Positions 1 to 6,180 are shown, counted from the first letter of the stretch. The stretch is DNA of 8,648 bases from Candidatus Methanophaga sp. GoMg3.2 (GCA_013180565.1 QBUN01000330.1:1-8648), one strand, 5' to 3'. Program-made: numbers and translations. The notes: generated by a model not told the origin, from the letters alone.

Positions 1-1116
1 GTCCCGTTTTTAGCATACATGGGCGGCTTGATGTGTATTTATGGAGTTGTATTTGCACTGTTGCAGAATGACGTGCGGAAACTTCTCTCTTATCATATCA
101 TATCTCAGGTGGGCTACATGGTAGCAGGGGTAGGGATAGGCATGGTTATAGCACACGGGGAAATTACACACATGGGAATAAACGGCGGAATTGCACACGT
201 TTTCAACCATATCCTGTATAAGGCACTGCTGTTTATGTGTATGGGGGCCGTGATATATCGGACAGGAAAAAGAAACCTCACGGAACTCGGGGGACTGGCG
301 AAGAAGATGCCGGTGACGATGATAACATGCGTAATAGCAGCACTCTCTATTTCGGGTGTTGTCGGGTTTAATGGATTCGTGAGTAAAGGAATGGTAATAC
401 ACGCCGCGGAACTGTCACACCTGCATATTCTTACACTCGTTTTGATGTTGGGTTCAATAGGTACTCTTCTATCTTTCTTGAAACTCACTTATTTCACCTT
501 TTTCAAGAGAAATGATGAGATAGAAGCAAAGGAAGCACCGTTATTTATGCTTATTCCAATGTGCGTTGTAGCTTTCCTTTGCATTGCTTTCGGTGTGTAT
601 CCCCAGATGCTTTACGCTATTCTTCCGTATCCGGTTGTTCTCTATGATGCATACACACTCGCGCATATCGTAAGCAACTTGGAGTTATTGGCGGTGACCA
701 CGTTTATGTTCTTTGCATTTAGAGTACTGATTATGCCACATGAGCGGATAACGTATGATATAGATTACATATATCGGAAGGCCGGAAGAGGTATTATATG
801 GTTCTGCGAGAACCCGCTGACGGCTTTTGCTAATGCTATGGACAGAGGAGTACATAGGCTCACCGATTCTGCTGTTTGGTTCAGTAGGAATCCTGCGGCG
901 GCTTCTGTAGTATTGATAACAGCGACATGCACAAAGTTGCGGAACCCGTTTGCTTCTGAAGATATTGGGCAAGAGCGTGATCGGAAAGAAGAGAAGCCGC
1001 AACTTGTGGACGAGCCGATGGAGAAATTAAGCATAGGGGCCGGAGTGATGATAGTGCTTCTCTTCTTCGCTATTTATTTGATTGTTATGTTCATACACGG
1101 GTGGCTGTCACCATGA
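1..1116 (+). CDS. MrpD/NuoN-family proton-conducting antiporter subunit, 3' part
   Basis: The reading frame is open from the first base, so the true start lies outside the window; the first in-window ATG (19) is internal. About 371 residues are present. The family couples proton or sodium movement across the cytoplasmic membrane, as subunits of Mrp antiporters, membrane hydrogenases or complex I. Visible marks, numbered from the ATG at 19, are the QNDVRKLLSYHIISQVGY block with lysine 21, the histidine/lysine helix IAHVFNHILYKALLF (H60, H64, K68), and GFVSKG with K123. These match the channel lysines of TM7, TM8 and TM12 in the family. Several hydrophobic helices follow, then a charged loop near residues 310-335 and one last membrane helix. 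A DYIYR-like motif before the loop favours an MrpD or hydrogenase-type antiporter over NuoN. The partner subunits would lie upstream, so the complex cannot be named. Confidence 0.88.
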   Translation, partial: VPFLAYMGGLMCIYGVVFALLQNDVRKLLSYHIISQVGYMVAGVGIGMVIAHGEITHMGINGGIAHVFNHILYKALLFMCMGAVIYRTGKRNLTELGGLAKKMPVTMITCVIAALSISGVVGFNGFVSKGMVIHAAELSHLHILTLVLMLGSIGTLLSFLKLTYFTFFKRNDEIEAKEAPLFMLIPMCVVAFLCIAFGVYPQMLYAILPYPVVLYDAYTLAHIVSNLELLAVTTFMFFAFRVLIMPHERITYDIDYIYRKAGRGIIWFCENPLTAFANAMDRGVHRLTDSAVWFSRNPAAASVVLITATCTKLRNPFASEDIGQERDRKEEKPQLVDEPMEKLSIGAGVMIVLLFFAIYLIVMFIHGWLSP

Positions 1117-1125
1117 AACCACAAG

Positions 1126-1143
1126 ATTACACAGATTCTCATA
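1126..1143. repeat. Single copy of the ACACAGATT dispersed repeat motif
   Basis: Just after the antiporter stop codon the sequence reads GATTACACAGATT. This is the reverse complement of the AATCTGTGT core repeated in tandem at 3791-3820. It is probably a stray unit of the same dispersed, degenerate intergenic repeat. One short unit proves little by itself. Confidence 0.35.
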
Positions 1144-1152
1144 AAAAAGGAA

Positions 1153-1161
1153 TTTTTATAA
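1153..1161 (+). promoter_or_regulatory. Archaeal TATA box of the OMPDC-like gene
   Basis: TTTTTATAA is centred about 38 bases before the ATG at 1195. Counting about 26 bases to the transcription start leaves a leader of roughly a dozen A/T-rich bases with no Shine-Dalgarno sequence. The gene therefore probably has its own promoter and is not co-transcribed with the antiporter. Confidence 0.5.
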
Positions 1162-1194
1162 GCAGGTATGGATTATTTATTTATTTAAGATAAA

Positions 1195-1956
1195 ATGCAA
1201 CTCTTCAAGTCAAGATATGGGATTATGCCTGCTTGTGATGTGAAAGATATAGGCGAGTTAAAGCGGATAGTAGAAGAGACAAGCGACATAGAAGGTGTAG
1301 TGGGTTATAAAGTAGGGGCTATATTAGCATTGAAGTATGGATTACCCCATATATGTGAAACGATTTTATCATATACTGATCTTCCGATAATATACGACCA
1401 TCAGAAATTAGGGTCCGATATCCCCGAAATATGTGGTGGCGACATATTAGCGGTTTGTAAGGCGGCGGGGATAAGTTCGGTCATAATATTCCCGGAAGCG
1501 GGACCGGAAACGTTAAAAGCAGCCGTTATTGGTGTAGGAACCGAAAAGCTAAATGAAAAGGTTAAGGGCTGTTTTAAGTTCGGCTTAACGCCGATAGTTG
1601 GTGGCGAGATGACACACAGTAAATATCTACGAAGTGAAGGCGGTTATATCGCCGATGATGCACCAAAGAGGATGTATATGGACGCTACAAAGTTGGGGGT
1701 TGAGCATTTCGTGATTCCAGGGACTAAAATAGAAAAGATGAGGGTGTACTGCACATTATTAGAACAGGAACTAAAAGAGCCGAATTTTCTCTTCCCGGGA
1801 ATAGGTAAAGAACACCAGGGTGGCGATATAGTAGCGGCATTTGAAACGGTAAAGCATTTCCCGAGCTATGCGATCGTAGGTAGGGCGATATACGCTGCAA
1901 AAGACATCAAAGAAGCCACAAAACGGTTATGTGAAGTAACCCAAAGTTTTTTATGA
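1195..1956 (+). CDS. Orotidine 5'-phosphate decarboxylase-fold protein (OMPDC/HUMPS superfamily)
   Basis: This is a 253-residue (beta/alpha)8-barrel protein. It has the phosphate-binding block FPGIGKEHQGGD (about residues 200-211) and IVGRAIYAAKD with the phosphate-gripping arginine at 230, both typical of OMP decarboxylase, the last step of UMP synthesis. A first lysine lies at GYKVG (K39). The catalytic motif, normally DxKxxDI, here reads YDHQKLGSDIPE: D68, K71 and D75, with one extra residue before the lysine and one after it. It is somewhat longer than the usual archaeal PyrF (about 210-230 residues). It could be the cell's working PyrF of a divergent archaeal subfamily, or a paralogue with another substrate. 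The fold is clear; the exact reaction is not. It has its own TATA box upstream, and the UbiD-family gene follows 56 bases downstream on the same strand. Confidence 0.82.
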   Translation: MQLFKSRYGIMPACDVKDIGELKRIVEETSDIEGVVGYKVGAILALKYGLPHICETILSYTDLPIIYDHQKLGSDIPEICGGDILAVCKAAGISSVIIFPEAGPETLKAAVIGVGTEKLNEKVKGCFKFGLTPIVGGEMTHSKYLRSEGGYIADDAPKRMYMDATKLGVEHFVIPGTKIEKMRVYCTLLEQELKEPNFLFPGIGKEHQGGDIVAAFETVKHFPSYAIVGRAIYAAKDIKEATKRLCEVTQSFL

Positions 1957-1985
1957 AGTATAAGATAGGCCCCTAAGGCTACGAG

Positions 1986-1993
1986 ATATATAT
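1986..1993 (+). promoter_or_regulatory. TATA box of the UbiD-family gene, leaderless transcript likely
   Basis: ATATATAT is centred about 23 bases before the ATG at 2013. The expected transcription start falls on or next to the start codon, and no Shine-Dalgarno sequence precedes it. This is the layout of a leaderless archaeal mRNA. Confidence 0.5.
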
Positions 1994-2012
1994 GATATGA
2001 GATATACGAAAA

Positions 2013-3299
2013 ATGAGACAGTACATAGATAAATTAGCGCGAGAAGGAAAGGTAATAGAAATAGGGGAGGCAGTGTCATCAAAATACGAGGTGGCATCTA
2101 TATGTGCAGCACATGAGCAAAAAGGTCAGCCGGTTCTTTTCCACGCTGTTGACGGTTCGCATAAGGTCATAATGAACCTAGTTGGCGGGCGAAACACACT
2201 GGCCGAGTTGTTTGGTACAACAACTGCAAATACCGTGCAATTCATGGCTAAAATACCAGAAGGTGGCGAGGGCGGCACGGTGAACATAGTGGCAGATTCA
2301 CCGACGAAAGAAGTGGTTAAAGAGCCGGATTTGGGCGAGTTACCGATATTAACATATTTCAGTAGAGATGGCGGCGCTTATATCACGAGTGGTGTAGTTG
2401 TTGCGGAGTTAGATGGCGTGAGAAATGCATCGTTTCACCGAATGATGGTATTAGACGATAAACGATTAGCCGCGAGGCTTGTCCCTTCCCGGCACTTGTA
2501 TATGATGCATCGTGAAGCGATAGAAAGAGGTGAGGAATTGAAAGTAGGAATAGCAATCGGAGTGGATCCTCTGATCCTTTTGGCCGCAGCGACAAGAGTG
2601 CCACCGGGCAAGGAATTTGAATATGCCTCGGCATTGAAAAAGGAACCGATAGAGCTTTTCAAATTAGATAACGGTGTGGCAGTACCTCATGCGGAAATCG
2701 CCTTTGAGGGGTTCATAGGAGACGAGCGTGCAAAAGAAGGACCATTTTTGGATATTACCGGTACATATGACAAAATAAGGTCTGAGCCGGTTATCACGCT
2801 TACACGGATGTATCACAAAAGAGATCCGATTTATCATGCTATCCTTCCTTCAGGTGCGGAGCACAAGCTGCTTATGGGCGTGCCGTACGAACCCTTGATC
2901 TTTAGAGCGGTAGAGCGTATGGCACGAGTGAAGAATGTCTTCTTGACAGATGGCGGATGCTGCTATTTGCATGCGGTAGTGCAGATAAAGAAGGAAAAAG
3001 AGGGCGAGGCAAAGAATGCAGTTATCGCTGCTTTTGCCGCTCATCCCAGCCTAAAACGCGTTGTCGTTGTGGATGACGATATAGATATATTTAACCCTAA
3101 TGATGTGGAGTATGCAATAGCGACTCGGGTTCGGTGGGATGAAGATGTAGTGTTGATACCGAAAGCAAAGGGTTCTTCACTTGACCCTTCTACTTTAAAT
3201 GGGCTGACAACGAAGCTCGGAATAGATGCAACGAAGGTGCTAGGTGAAGAAGAGCGATATGAGCGGGTTGTAACTGCTCAATCTTCTGTGGACACATAA
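2013..3299 (+). CDS. UbiD-family decarboxylase, candidate anhydromevalonate phosphate decarboxylase
   Basis: This 428-residue protein belongs to the prenylated-FMN-dependent UbiD decarboxylases. Visible family blocks are an N-terminal RQYIDKLAREGKVIEI and PVLFHAV region, NASFHRMMV with R143, and AEIAFEGFIGDER..EGPFLDITGTYD at about 227-253 with conserved acids E228, E232 and E242. The C-terminal part has the VVVVDDDIDIFNPNDVEYAIATRV motif (about 350-373). Bacterial UbiD is nearer 490 residues; this shorter form fits the archaeal enzymes, among which is the anhydromevalonate phosphate decarboxylase that makes isopentenyl phosphate in the modified mevalonate pathway. That assignment is inference from length and host, and no mevalonate gene is in view. 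An UbiX-type flavin prenyltransferase would be needed elsewhere. Its TAA stop overlaps the inverted repeat starting at 3298. Confidence 0.9.
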   Translation: MRQYIDKLAREGKVIEIGEAVSSKYEVASICAAHEQKGQPVLFHAVDGSHKVIMNLVGGRNTLAELFGTTTANTVQFMAKIPEGGEGGTVNIVADSPTKEVVKEPDLGELPILTYFSRDGGAYITSGVVVAELDGVRNASFHRMMVLDDKRLAARLVPSRHLYMMHREAIERGEELKVGIAIGVDPLILLAAATRVPPGKEFEYASALKKEPIELFKLDNGVAVPHAEIAFEGFIGDERAKEGPFLDITGTYDKIRSEPVITLTRMYHKRDPIYHAILPSGAEHKLLMGVPYEPLIFRAVERMARVKNVFLTDGGCCYLHAVVQIKKEKEGEAKNAVIAAFAAHPSLKRVVVVDDDIDIFNPNDVEYAIATRVRWDEDVVLIPKAKGSSLDPSTLNGLTTKLGIDATKVLGEEERYERVVTAQSSVDT

Positions 3300-3327
3300 G
3301 GGAACTCACAAATAATAATTTACCCGA
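3298..3327 (+). repeat. Left inverted repeat of the 586-base element
   Basis: This 30-base arm begins with the last two bases of the UbiD stop codon (TAA at 3297-3299). Read outward to inward it differs from the reverse complement of 3854-3883 at only two positions (the sixth and fifteenth bases). Confidence 0.8.
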
Positions 3328-3332
3328 CATTA

Positions 3333-3425
3333 CCGCAGAGCGCGCAGAGAACACAGAGGCATCAGAAAACCCAAGTGTGGATTGGAACGCTCTTAAACTC
3401 TGCGCCCTCTGCGATCTCCGCGTTG
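3333..3425. repeat. Inverted pair of degenerate CGCAGAG / CTCTGCG repeats
   Basis: The left arm (about 3333-3359) is made of units such as CGCAGAG and CACAGAG. The right arm (about 3398-3424) reads CTCTGCG, CTCTGCG and CTCCGCG, the reverse complement in orientation. The arms flank about 40 unique bases and could form a large hairpin in RNA or single-stranded DNA. The unit period is about 8-10 bases and the copies are imperfect. Confidence 0.6.
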
Positions 3426-3441
3426 ATAAATCACTGGTTTT

Positions 3442-3624
3442 CTAGACTGTGCCACTGATTACTTTATCTATTGGTTTTTCAACGCAGCCAGCGAATAGCG
3501 TTAAGGCGGTAATAACCATTAAAATAGCTGCTGCACATGCCAGTGTACGTTTCCTGGTCTTCGGTTCTAATGTGATTTTCCTCTCACCACCATATAATAC
3601 TGATTTTAGCTTGACTATATCCGA
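3442..3624 (-). pseudogene. Start-less lipoprotein leader fragment
   Basis: Between in-frame stops, the minus strand encodes 60 residues ending in a well-formed lipoprotein signal: basic KTRKRT, a hydrophobic run LACAAAILMVITALT, then the lipobox LFAGC, and only 13 more residues (VEKPIDKVISGTV) before the stop. There is no ATG, GTG or TTG near the front of the frame; the only ATG lies inside the hydrophobic run. A TATA-like TTTATATTA (3636-3644) is placed so that transcription would begin about 3613, close to the start of this frame. I read it as the remnant of a secreted lipoprotein gene that lost its start and most of its mature part, perhaps cut off by the CTCTGCG repeats just downstream. 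A chance frame is possible, but basic, hydrophobic and lipobox segments in the right order make it less likely. Confidence 0.4.
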
Positions 3625-3790
3625 TTAACGCAGAGTAATATAAATGTTTGTTGCTTTAGGAACACACAAAAATAAATAATCTGGCCAAATTTTAGACACT
3701 CATTTACACAGACGCTACTCTAAAGTCCTGATTATTAAGTTTTTACTGGTTCATAGAATCAAAATTAAAAAAACAATTATTGCACTACTT

Positions 3791-3820
3791 CAAATCTGTG
3801 TTAATCTGCGTTAATCTGTG
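3791..3820. repeat. Three tandem 10-base TTAATCTGYG repeats
   Basis: The sequence reads CAAATCTGTG, TTAATCTGCG, TTAATCTGTG: three consecutive 10-base units with one or two changes. Related single units occur inverted at about 3622-3635 and 1126-1143. Confidence 0.7.
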
Positions 3821-3853
3821 TCTTAAAAATCCTTGGAAAATGATATATACTGT

Positions 3854-3883
3854 TCGGGTAAATTATTACTTGTGAGTGCCCTT
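3854..3883 (-). repeat. Right inverted repeat of the 586-base element
   Basis: This is the inverted partner of 3298-3327, 28 of 30 matching. It lies 24 bases before the stop-codon end of the truncated ATPase gene. Confidence 0.8.
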
Positions 3884-3906
3884 CTCTGAGCGCCCGCCAA
3901 ATCCAA

Positions 3907-4458
3907 TCAAATCAAACAAAGAGCAAGATGTATCGGGATAACCGGATATTTAGCATCATGAATGAGCGTGTCTTTGCTTATGATTATCCCTGTTCTGAAA
4001 TGGTAAAGCGACGCGGAATCATGCTTTTTTATCTCGTTCTGGTATTTGACCTCAGCAGCGAGAATAGACTCTTCTGTCCTTACTATGATGTCCGTCTCTT
4101 TCTTGTTCTTCCAGTAATAGACGAAATCACTGAGACTCCGTCCTGCGGGCATACGTTTAAAGAGGAATCGTGCAAAATGTACAACAGCCACGGATTCTAC
4201 AAGAGACGGTGTAATTTCACTGTCTTTGAAATAGAATATCCTGTTGAATAAATGGTATATGAACGGATCGAAGAAATATATTTTCTTGCTTTTGCTGTAG
4301 TCCGGTATCCTTTTGTTCAAATCAATAAAATATTGGATGAATAATAGTACATACATATTTTCCAGGTCTTCGATATACGAGCTGACGGTCTTATGGCTAT
4401 TTACATATTCTTTGCCTTTCCACCACACATTCTGGACTGAATAATCGCGCAATTCCAT
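3907..4458 (-). pseudogene. C-terminal part of a DUF4143-type AAA ATPase (N-terminal ATPase domain missing)
   Basis: The 183-residue product matches the C-terminal half of archaeal/bacterial AAA_14-DUF4143 proteins: TVSSYIEDLENMYVL (about 24-38), KKIYFFDPFIYHLF (about 58-71), LVESVAVVHFARFLF (about 86-100), then YYWKNKKETDIIV and LAAEVKYQ. The last two give an E..ExD..ExK pattern (E88, E121, D123, E136, K138) like a PD-(D/E)xK nuclease core. Full proteins are about 400 residues with an N-terminal P-loop; no Walker motif is present here. An in-frame TAA lies 11 codons before the ATG, and upstream sequence on this strand shows no continuing homology that I can see. It is most likely a truncated relic, possibly a stand-alone C-terminal domain. 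The promoter is unclear: the nearest TATA-like run sits only 17 bases before the ATG. Confidence 0.7.
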
Positions 4459-4493
4459 AGTAATTATGATTATTATATGCTTATGAAGTTATG

Positions 4494-4527
4494 GGTATTG
4501 GAATACCAAGATGTTTCTTTGGTAAAG
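4494..4527. promoter_or_regulatory. Two small palindromes in the divergent intergenic region
   Basis: GGTATTGGAATACC (4494-4507, six-base arms) and CTTTGGTAAAG (4517-4527, four-base arms) lie side by side between the ATPase relic and the nucleotidyltransferase. They could be operators, but are short enough to occur by chance. Confidence 0.25.
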
Positions 4528-4529
4528 CA

Positions 4530-4553
4530 ATACAAATAATACGAAATTTGTAT
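4530..4553. promoter_or_regulatory. Inverted ATACAAAT / ATTTGTAT pair upstream of the MNT gene
   Basis: ATACAAAT (4530-4537) and ATTTGTAT (4546-4553) form a perfect eight-base inverted repeat with an eight-base spacer, about 86-109 bases before the ATG at 4639. The same octamer recurs at 5948/6158 and 6384/6390. It could be an operator for a winged-helix regulator. Confidence 0.4.
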
Positions 4554-4638
4554 CAACAACGCTTCGCAGAAAAAGATTGTTGGAGACTTGTGGGCTAAAA
4601 GGTTTTATGCATTCATTGTCATTCTATTATTAGAACGT

Positions 4639-5493
4639 ATGGTACTAAAAAGAGAACGATTCGACCTGGAGCAAATCGCAACAAAGAACACGACAAAAGT
4701 ATTGAGATTCTTAACCTCAAAGCCATATCTCGCTTTCGGATTGACAGAACTATCAGAAGAGCTAAGAATATCAAAATCAAATGTACTAAGAATTTTGAAG
4801 GTGTTGCGTGCACATAAGCTAGTCCTAGAGCAAAAATCGGGAAAGAAGAAGCTATTTAGAATAAATTCCGAGATGAGTTTAATAAAAATCCTATGGGATT
4901 TGTTTATGAGTGAAAAGAGGTATAATCTACCAACACGCTTTAAAAATGTCACTGATCTATTCTATGAACAGGTAAAGGACGATGTCGAATTGTTCATCCT
5001 CTTTGGGAGCGTTGCACAGGATCTGGCAACAGATGAGAGTGATATAGATATTTGTGTGGTTAGTGCAAAGGGTATAAATGCCAGAAGATTTGATTTCTTA
5101 CCCTATCGCTTTGAGATTCATAATTATTCGTGGGATGATGTCAAGAACCCAATTGACTTCGTTATCTTAGATGCGTTGTTAAATGGTATCGTGTATAGGG
5201 GAGATGTTTTTGATATAGTTGCCAATTTGAGATCATTTCCAAAATCTTATTTGATTTATCGCGTCGAAAAAGCAAAAGGAATTTTAAAGAATGCAGAATT
5301 ACAGGAAACCGAGGCGAAAGAATATTATAAAAGTATCGCAAAGATAACATTGGGTGAGGTCGAATCTTTACTGTTCCGGAAATCAACGATTCCGAAGCGA
5401 GAGATCGTGTTTGAAGATATAAATATAGAAGCAAAAATAAAGATGCTTGAAGAAGAGATTGTGCGTGAAGGAGAAAGGATATGGCTGATTTAG
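4639..5493 (+). CDS. Nucleotidyltransferase with N-terminal winged helix (MntA-like, MNT/HEPN module)
   Basis: The protein has a helix-turn-helix at about residues 33-62 (LTELSEELRISKSNVLRILKVL) with a wing ending KKKLFRIN. A minimal nucleotidyltransferase domain follows, with the motif LFGSVAQDLATDESDIDI, an exact GSx10DxD (G123, S124, D135, D137). A third acid, D173, lies in NPIDFVILDALL, and the C-terminus is helical. In MntA proteins this domain transfers AMP to a tyrosine of the HEPN toxin and neutralises it; the same partner order is seen here. The frame is open back to a TTG at 4588, but I chose ATG 4639 (284 residues) because the earlier stretch (residues WAKRFYAFIVILLLER) is unlike the family and a TATA-like TTTTATG lies about 35 bases before this ATG. 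Its stop overlaps the HEPN start by 13 bases. A fused HTH suggests it also regulates its own promoter, which is inference. Confidence 0.85.
   Translation: MVLKRERFDLEQIATKNTTKVLRFLTSKPYLAFGLTELSEELRISKSNVLRILKVLRAHKLVLEQKSGKKKLFRINSEMSLIKILWDLFMSEKRYNLPTRFKNVTDLFYEQVKDDVELFILFGSVAQDLATDESDIDICVVSAKGINARRFDFLPYRFEIHNYSWDDVKNPIDFVILDALLNGIVYRGDVFDIVANLRSFPKSYLIYRVEKAKGILKNAELQETEAKEYYKSIAKITLGEVESLLFRKSTIPKREIVFEDINIEAKIKMLEEEIVREGERIWLI
5468..5473 (+). promoter_or_regulatory. Shine-Dalgarno AAGGAG that fixes the HEPN start at 5481
   Basis: AAGGAG ends seven bases before the ATG at 5481, inside the end of the nucleotidyltransferase gene. It is the clearest ribosome-binding site in the window. 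It supports a start at 5481 and not at the first in-frame ATG of the downstream frame (5558). Confidence 0.6.
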
Positions 5494-5884
5494 ACTTAGA
5501 CCAAAAAAGAGCAAAAAGCTCTTAGAATCTGCGAAGGCGCTTTATGAACAAGGCGATATGGCAGGAGTTGCAGGGTTGGCGTACGCAGCTTTCGAATCCG
5601 CGATTATCGCATTGACAAAGAGAAAGAATGGAACGGATTATCCAAGCCATCTTTTGAGAAGGGAGAGGGCAAAGGTGTTACTTGACAAATATCGGGATAA
5701 GATAGATGTCCTCTGGGAAGTGAGGAATATTGATTTTTATGGGAATGTGAAGGTAGGCACTGAAATGAGAGAGCTTTCCAGAGCTGAAGTAGAAGATGGT
5801 TTGAATGCGGTAGAGAAGATTATAGAGGAAGTTGAGAAGGTTTTGAATGATGATACAACTAATAAACCTTTTTTAAAGTTTTAA
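5481..5884 (+). CDS. HEPN-domain protein (HepT-like partner of the MNT), interrupted by a -1 frameshift
   Basis: From ATG 5481 the frame reads MADLDLDQKRAK and then hits TAG at 5523. Moving back one base at the A-run 5513-5517 gives KKLLESAKALYEQGDMAGVAG and onward to TAA 5882, a 134-residue helical HEPN protein of normal length. The uninterrupted downstream frame alone (from ATG 5558) gives only 108 residues and lacks the first helix. HEPN proteins are usually RNases and the toxin half of MNT/HEPN pairs; the active motif is Rx4-6H. Here the equivalent site is VRNIDFYGN (R82, N83, Y87) with tyrosine where histidine is expected. The start overlaps the nucleotidyltransferase stop by 13 bases, so the two are translationally coupled. 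The break may be real inactivation, programmed frameshifting, or a homopolymer error in the assembly. Confidence 0.78.
5507..5523 (+). other. Hairpin whose AAAAA loop holds the HEPN frameshift
   Basis: AAGAGC (5507-5512) pairs perfectly with GCTCTT (5518-5523) around the loop AAAAA. The frame change needed to join the two HEPN pieces falls in this loop. It is not a classical X XXY YYZ slippery heptamer in the entering frame: AAA slips well, but AGC to AAG does not. Confidence 0.5.
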
Positions 5885-5932
5885 AGGTGTGCACAACTCG
5901 GTGATTGGGACCATCACGGAGGAAATAGAAGC

Positions 5933-6180
5933 TCTTAGAAAAAGGGTATTTGTATAGCTACGATGAAGATGCATGATACAGGATACCAGATACATGAGGG
6001 GGTTAATACCATTAAAGGCGTATGTGAATCTGCCGATACAAAACAGAATATCTCGTTAGGGCGAAAAAAAATCCGAAATTTCATTAACGCTCTGGCATAA
6101 GCCCTATATATATCTCATTCATGCATCCGGCATCTTGCATCTTACATCCTAACAGCTATACAAATACCAAAATTTTAAGT
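5933..6180. mobile_element. Inverted-repeat element built from degenerate 7-base units
   Basis: GGTATTTGTATAGCT (5945-5959) is matched exactly by its reverse complement at 6154-6168. The match continues inward for about 35 bases with small gaps: AAGATGCATGATACAGGATA on the left against AAGATGCAAGATGCCGGATG on the inverted right, 16 of 20. It also continues a little outward (CTTAGAAAAAG against CTTAAAATTTTG). The arms are themselves tandem copies of a roughly 7-base unit, NNGATGC or NNGATAC. About 150 bases of non-coding sequence lie between. No transposase is seen. It could be a MITE-like insertion or a long structured RNA or terminator region. Together with 6181-6480 it accounts for the gene-poor stretch after the HEPN gene. 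Confidence 0.5.

Larger units (their letters stand above)
3298..3883. mobile_element. 586-base element bounded by 30-base inverted repeats
   Basis: The two ends, 3298-3327 and 3854-3883, are inverted copies matching at 28 of 30 positions; the shared core on the left strand is TAATAATTTACCCGA. The interior has no intact gene. It holds a cluster of CGCAGAG-type repeats, a start-less lipoprotein reading frame on the minus strand, a weak extra copy of the end sequence near 3658-3686, and tandem TTAATCTGYG repeats. No transposase is present, so this would be a non-autonomous (MITE-like) element or a pair of dispersed intergenic repeats. I found no clear target duplication outside the ends. Confidence 0.55.

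Noticed and set aside
3333..3425. CGCAGAG / CTCTGCG repeats as a CRISPR array
   Set aside because: Units are 8-10 bases, imperfect and without regular spacers; no cas gene is present.
3300..3906. Possible tRNA or other structured RNA gene in the gene-poor stretch
   Set aside because: I looked for a T-loop GGTTCRA with acceptor pairing and found none; the structure seen is explained by repeats.
3928..4251. 107-residue plus-strand reading frame opposite the DUF4143 gene
   Set aside because: It lies wholly antisense to a frame with clear family motifs and resembles nothing itself.
4588..4638. Upstream TTG start extending the nucleotidyltransferase by 17 residues
   Set aside because: The added residues are hydrophobic and unlike the family start; ATG 4639 with a TATA-like box upstream is better placed.
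5889..5957. 22-codon frame from GTG after the HEPN gene (GTITEEIEALRKR near its end)
   Set aside because: It looks faintly like an antitoxin helix but is too short, has no ribosome-binding site, and ends inside the inverted-repeat arm.
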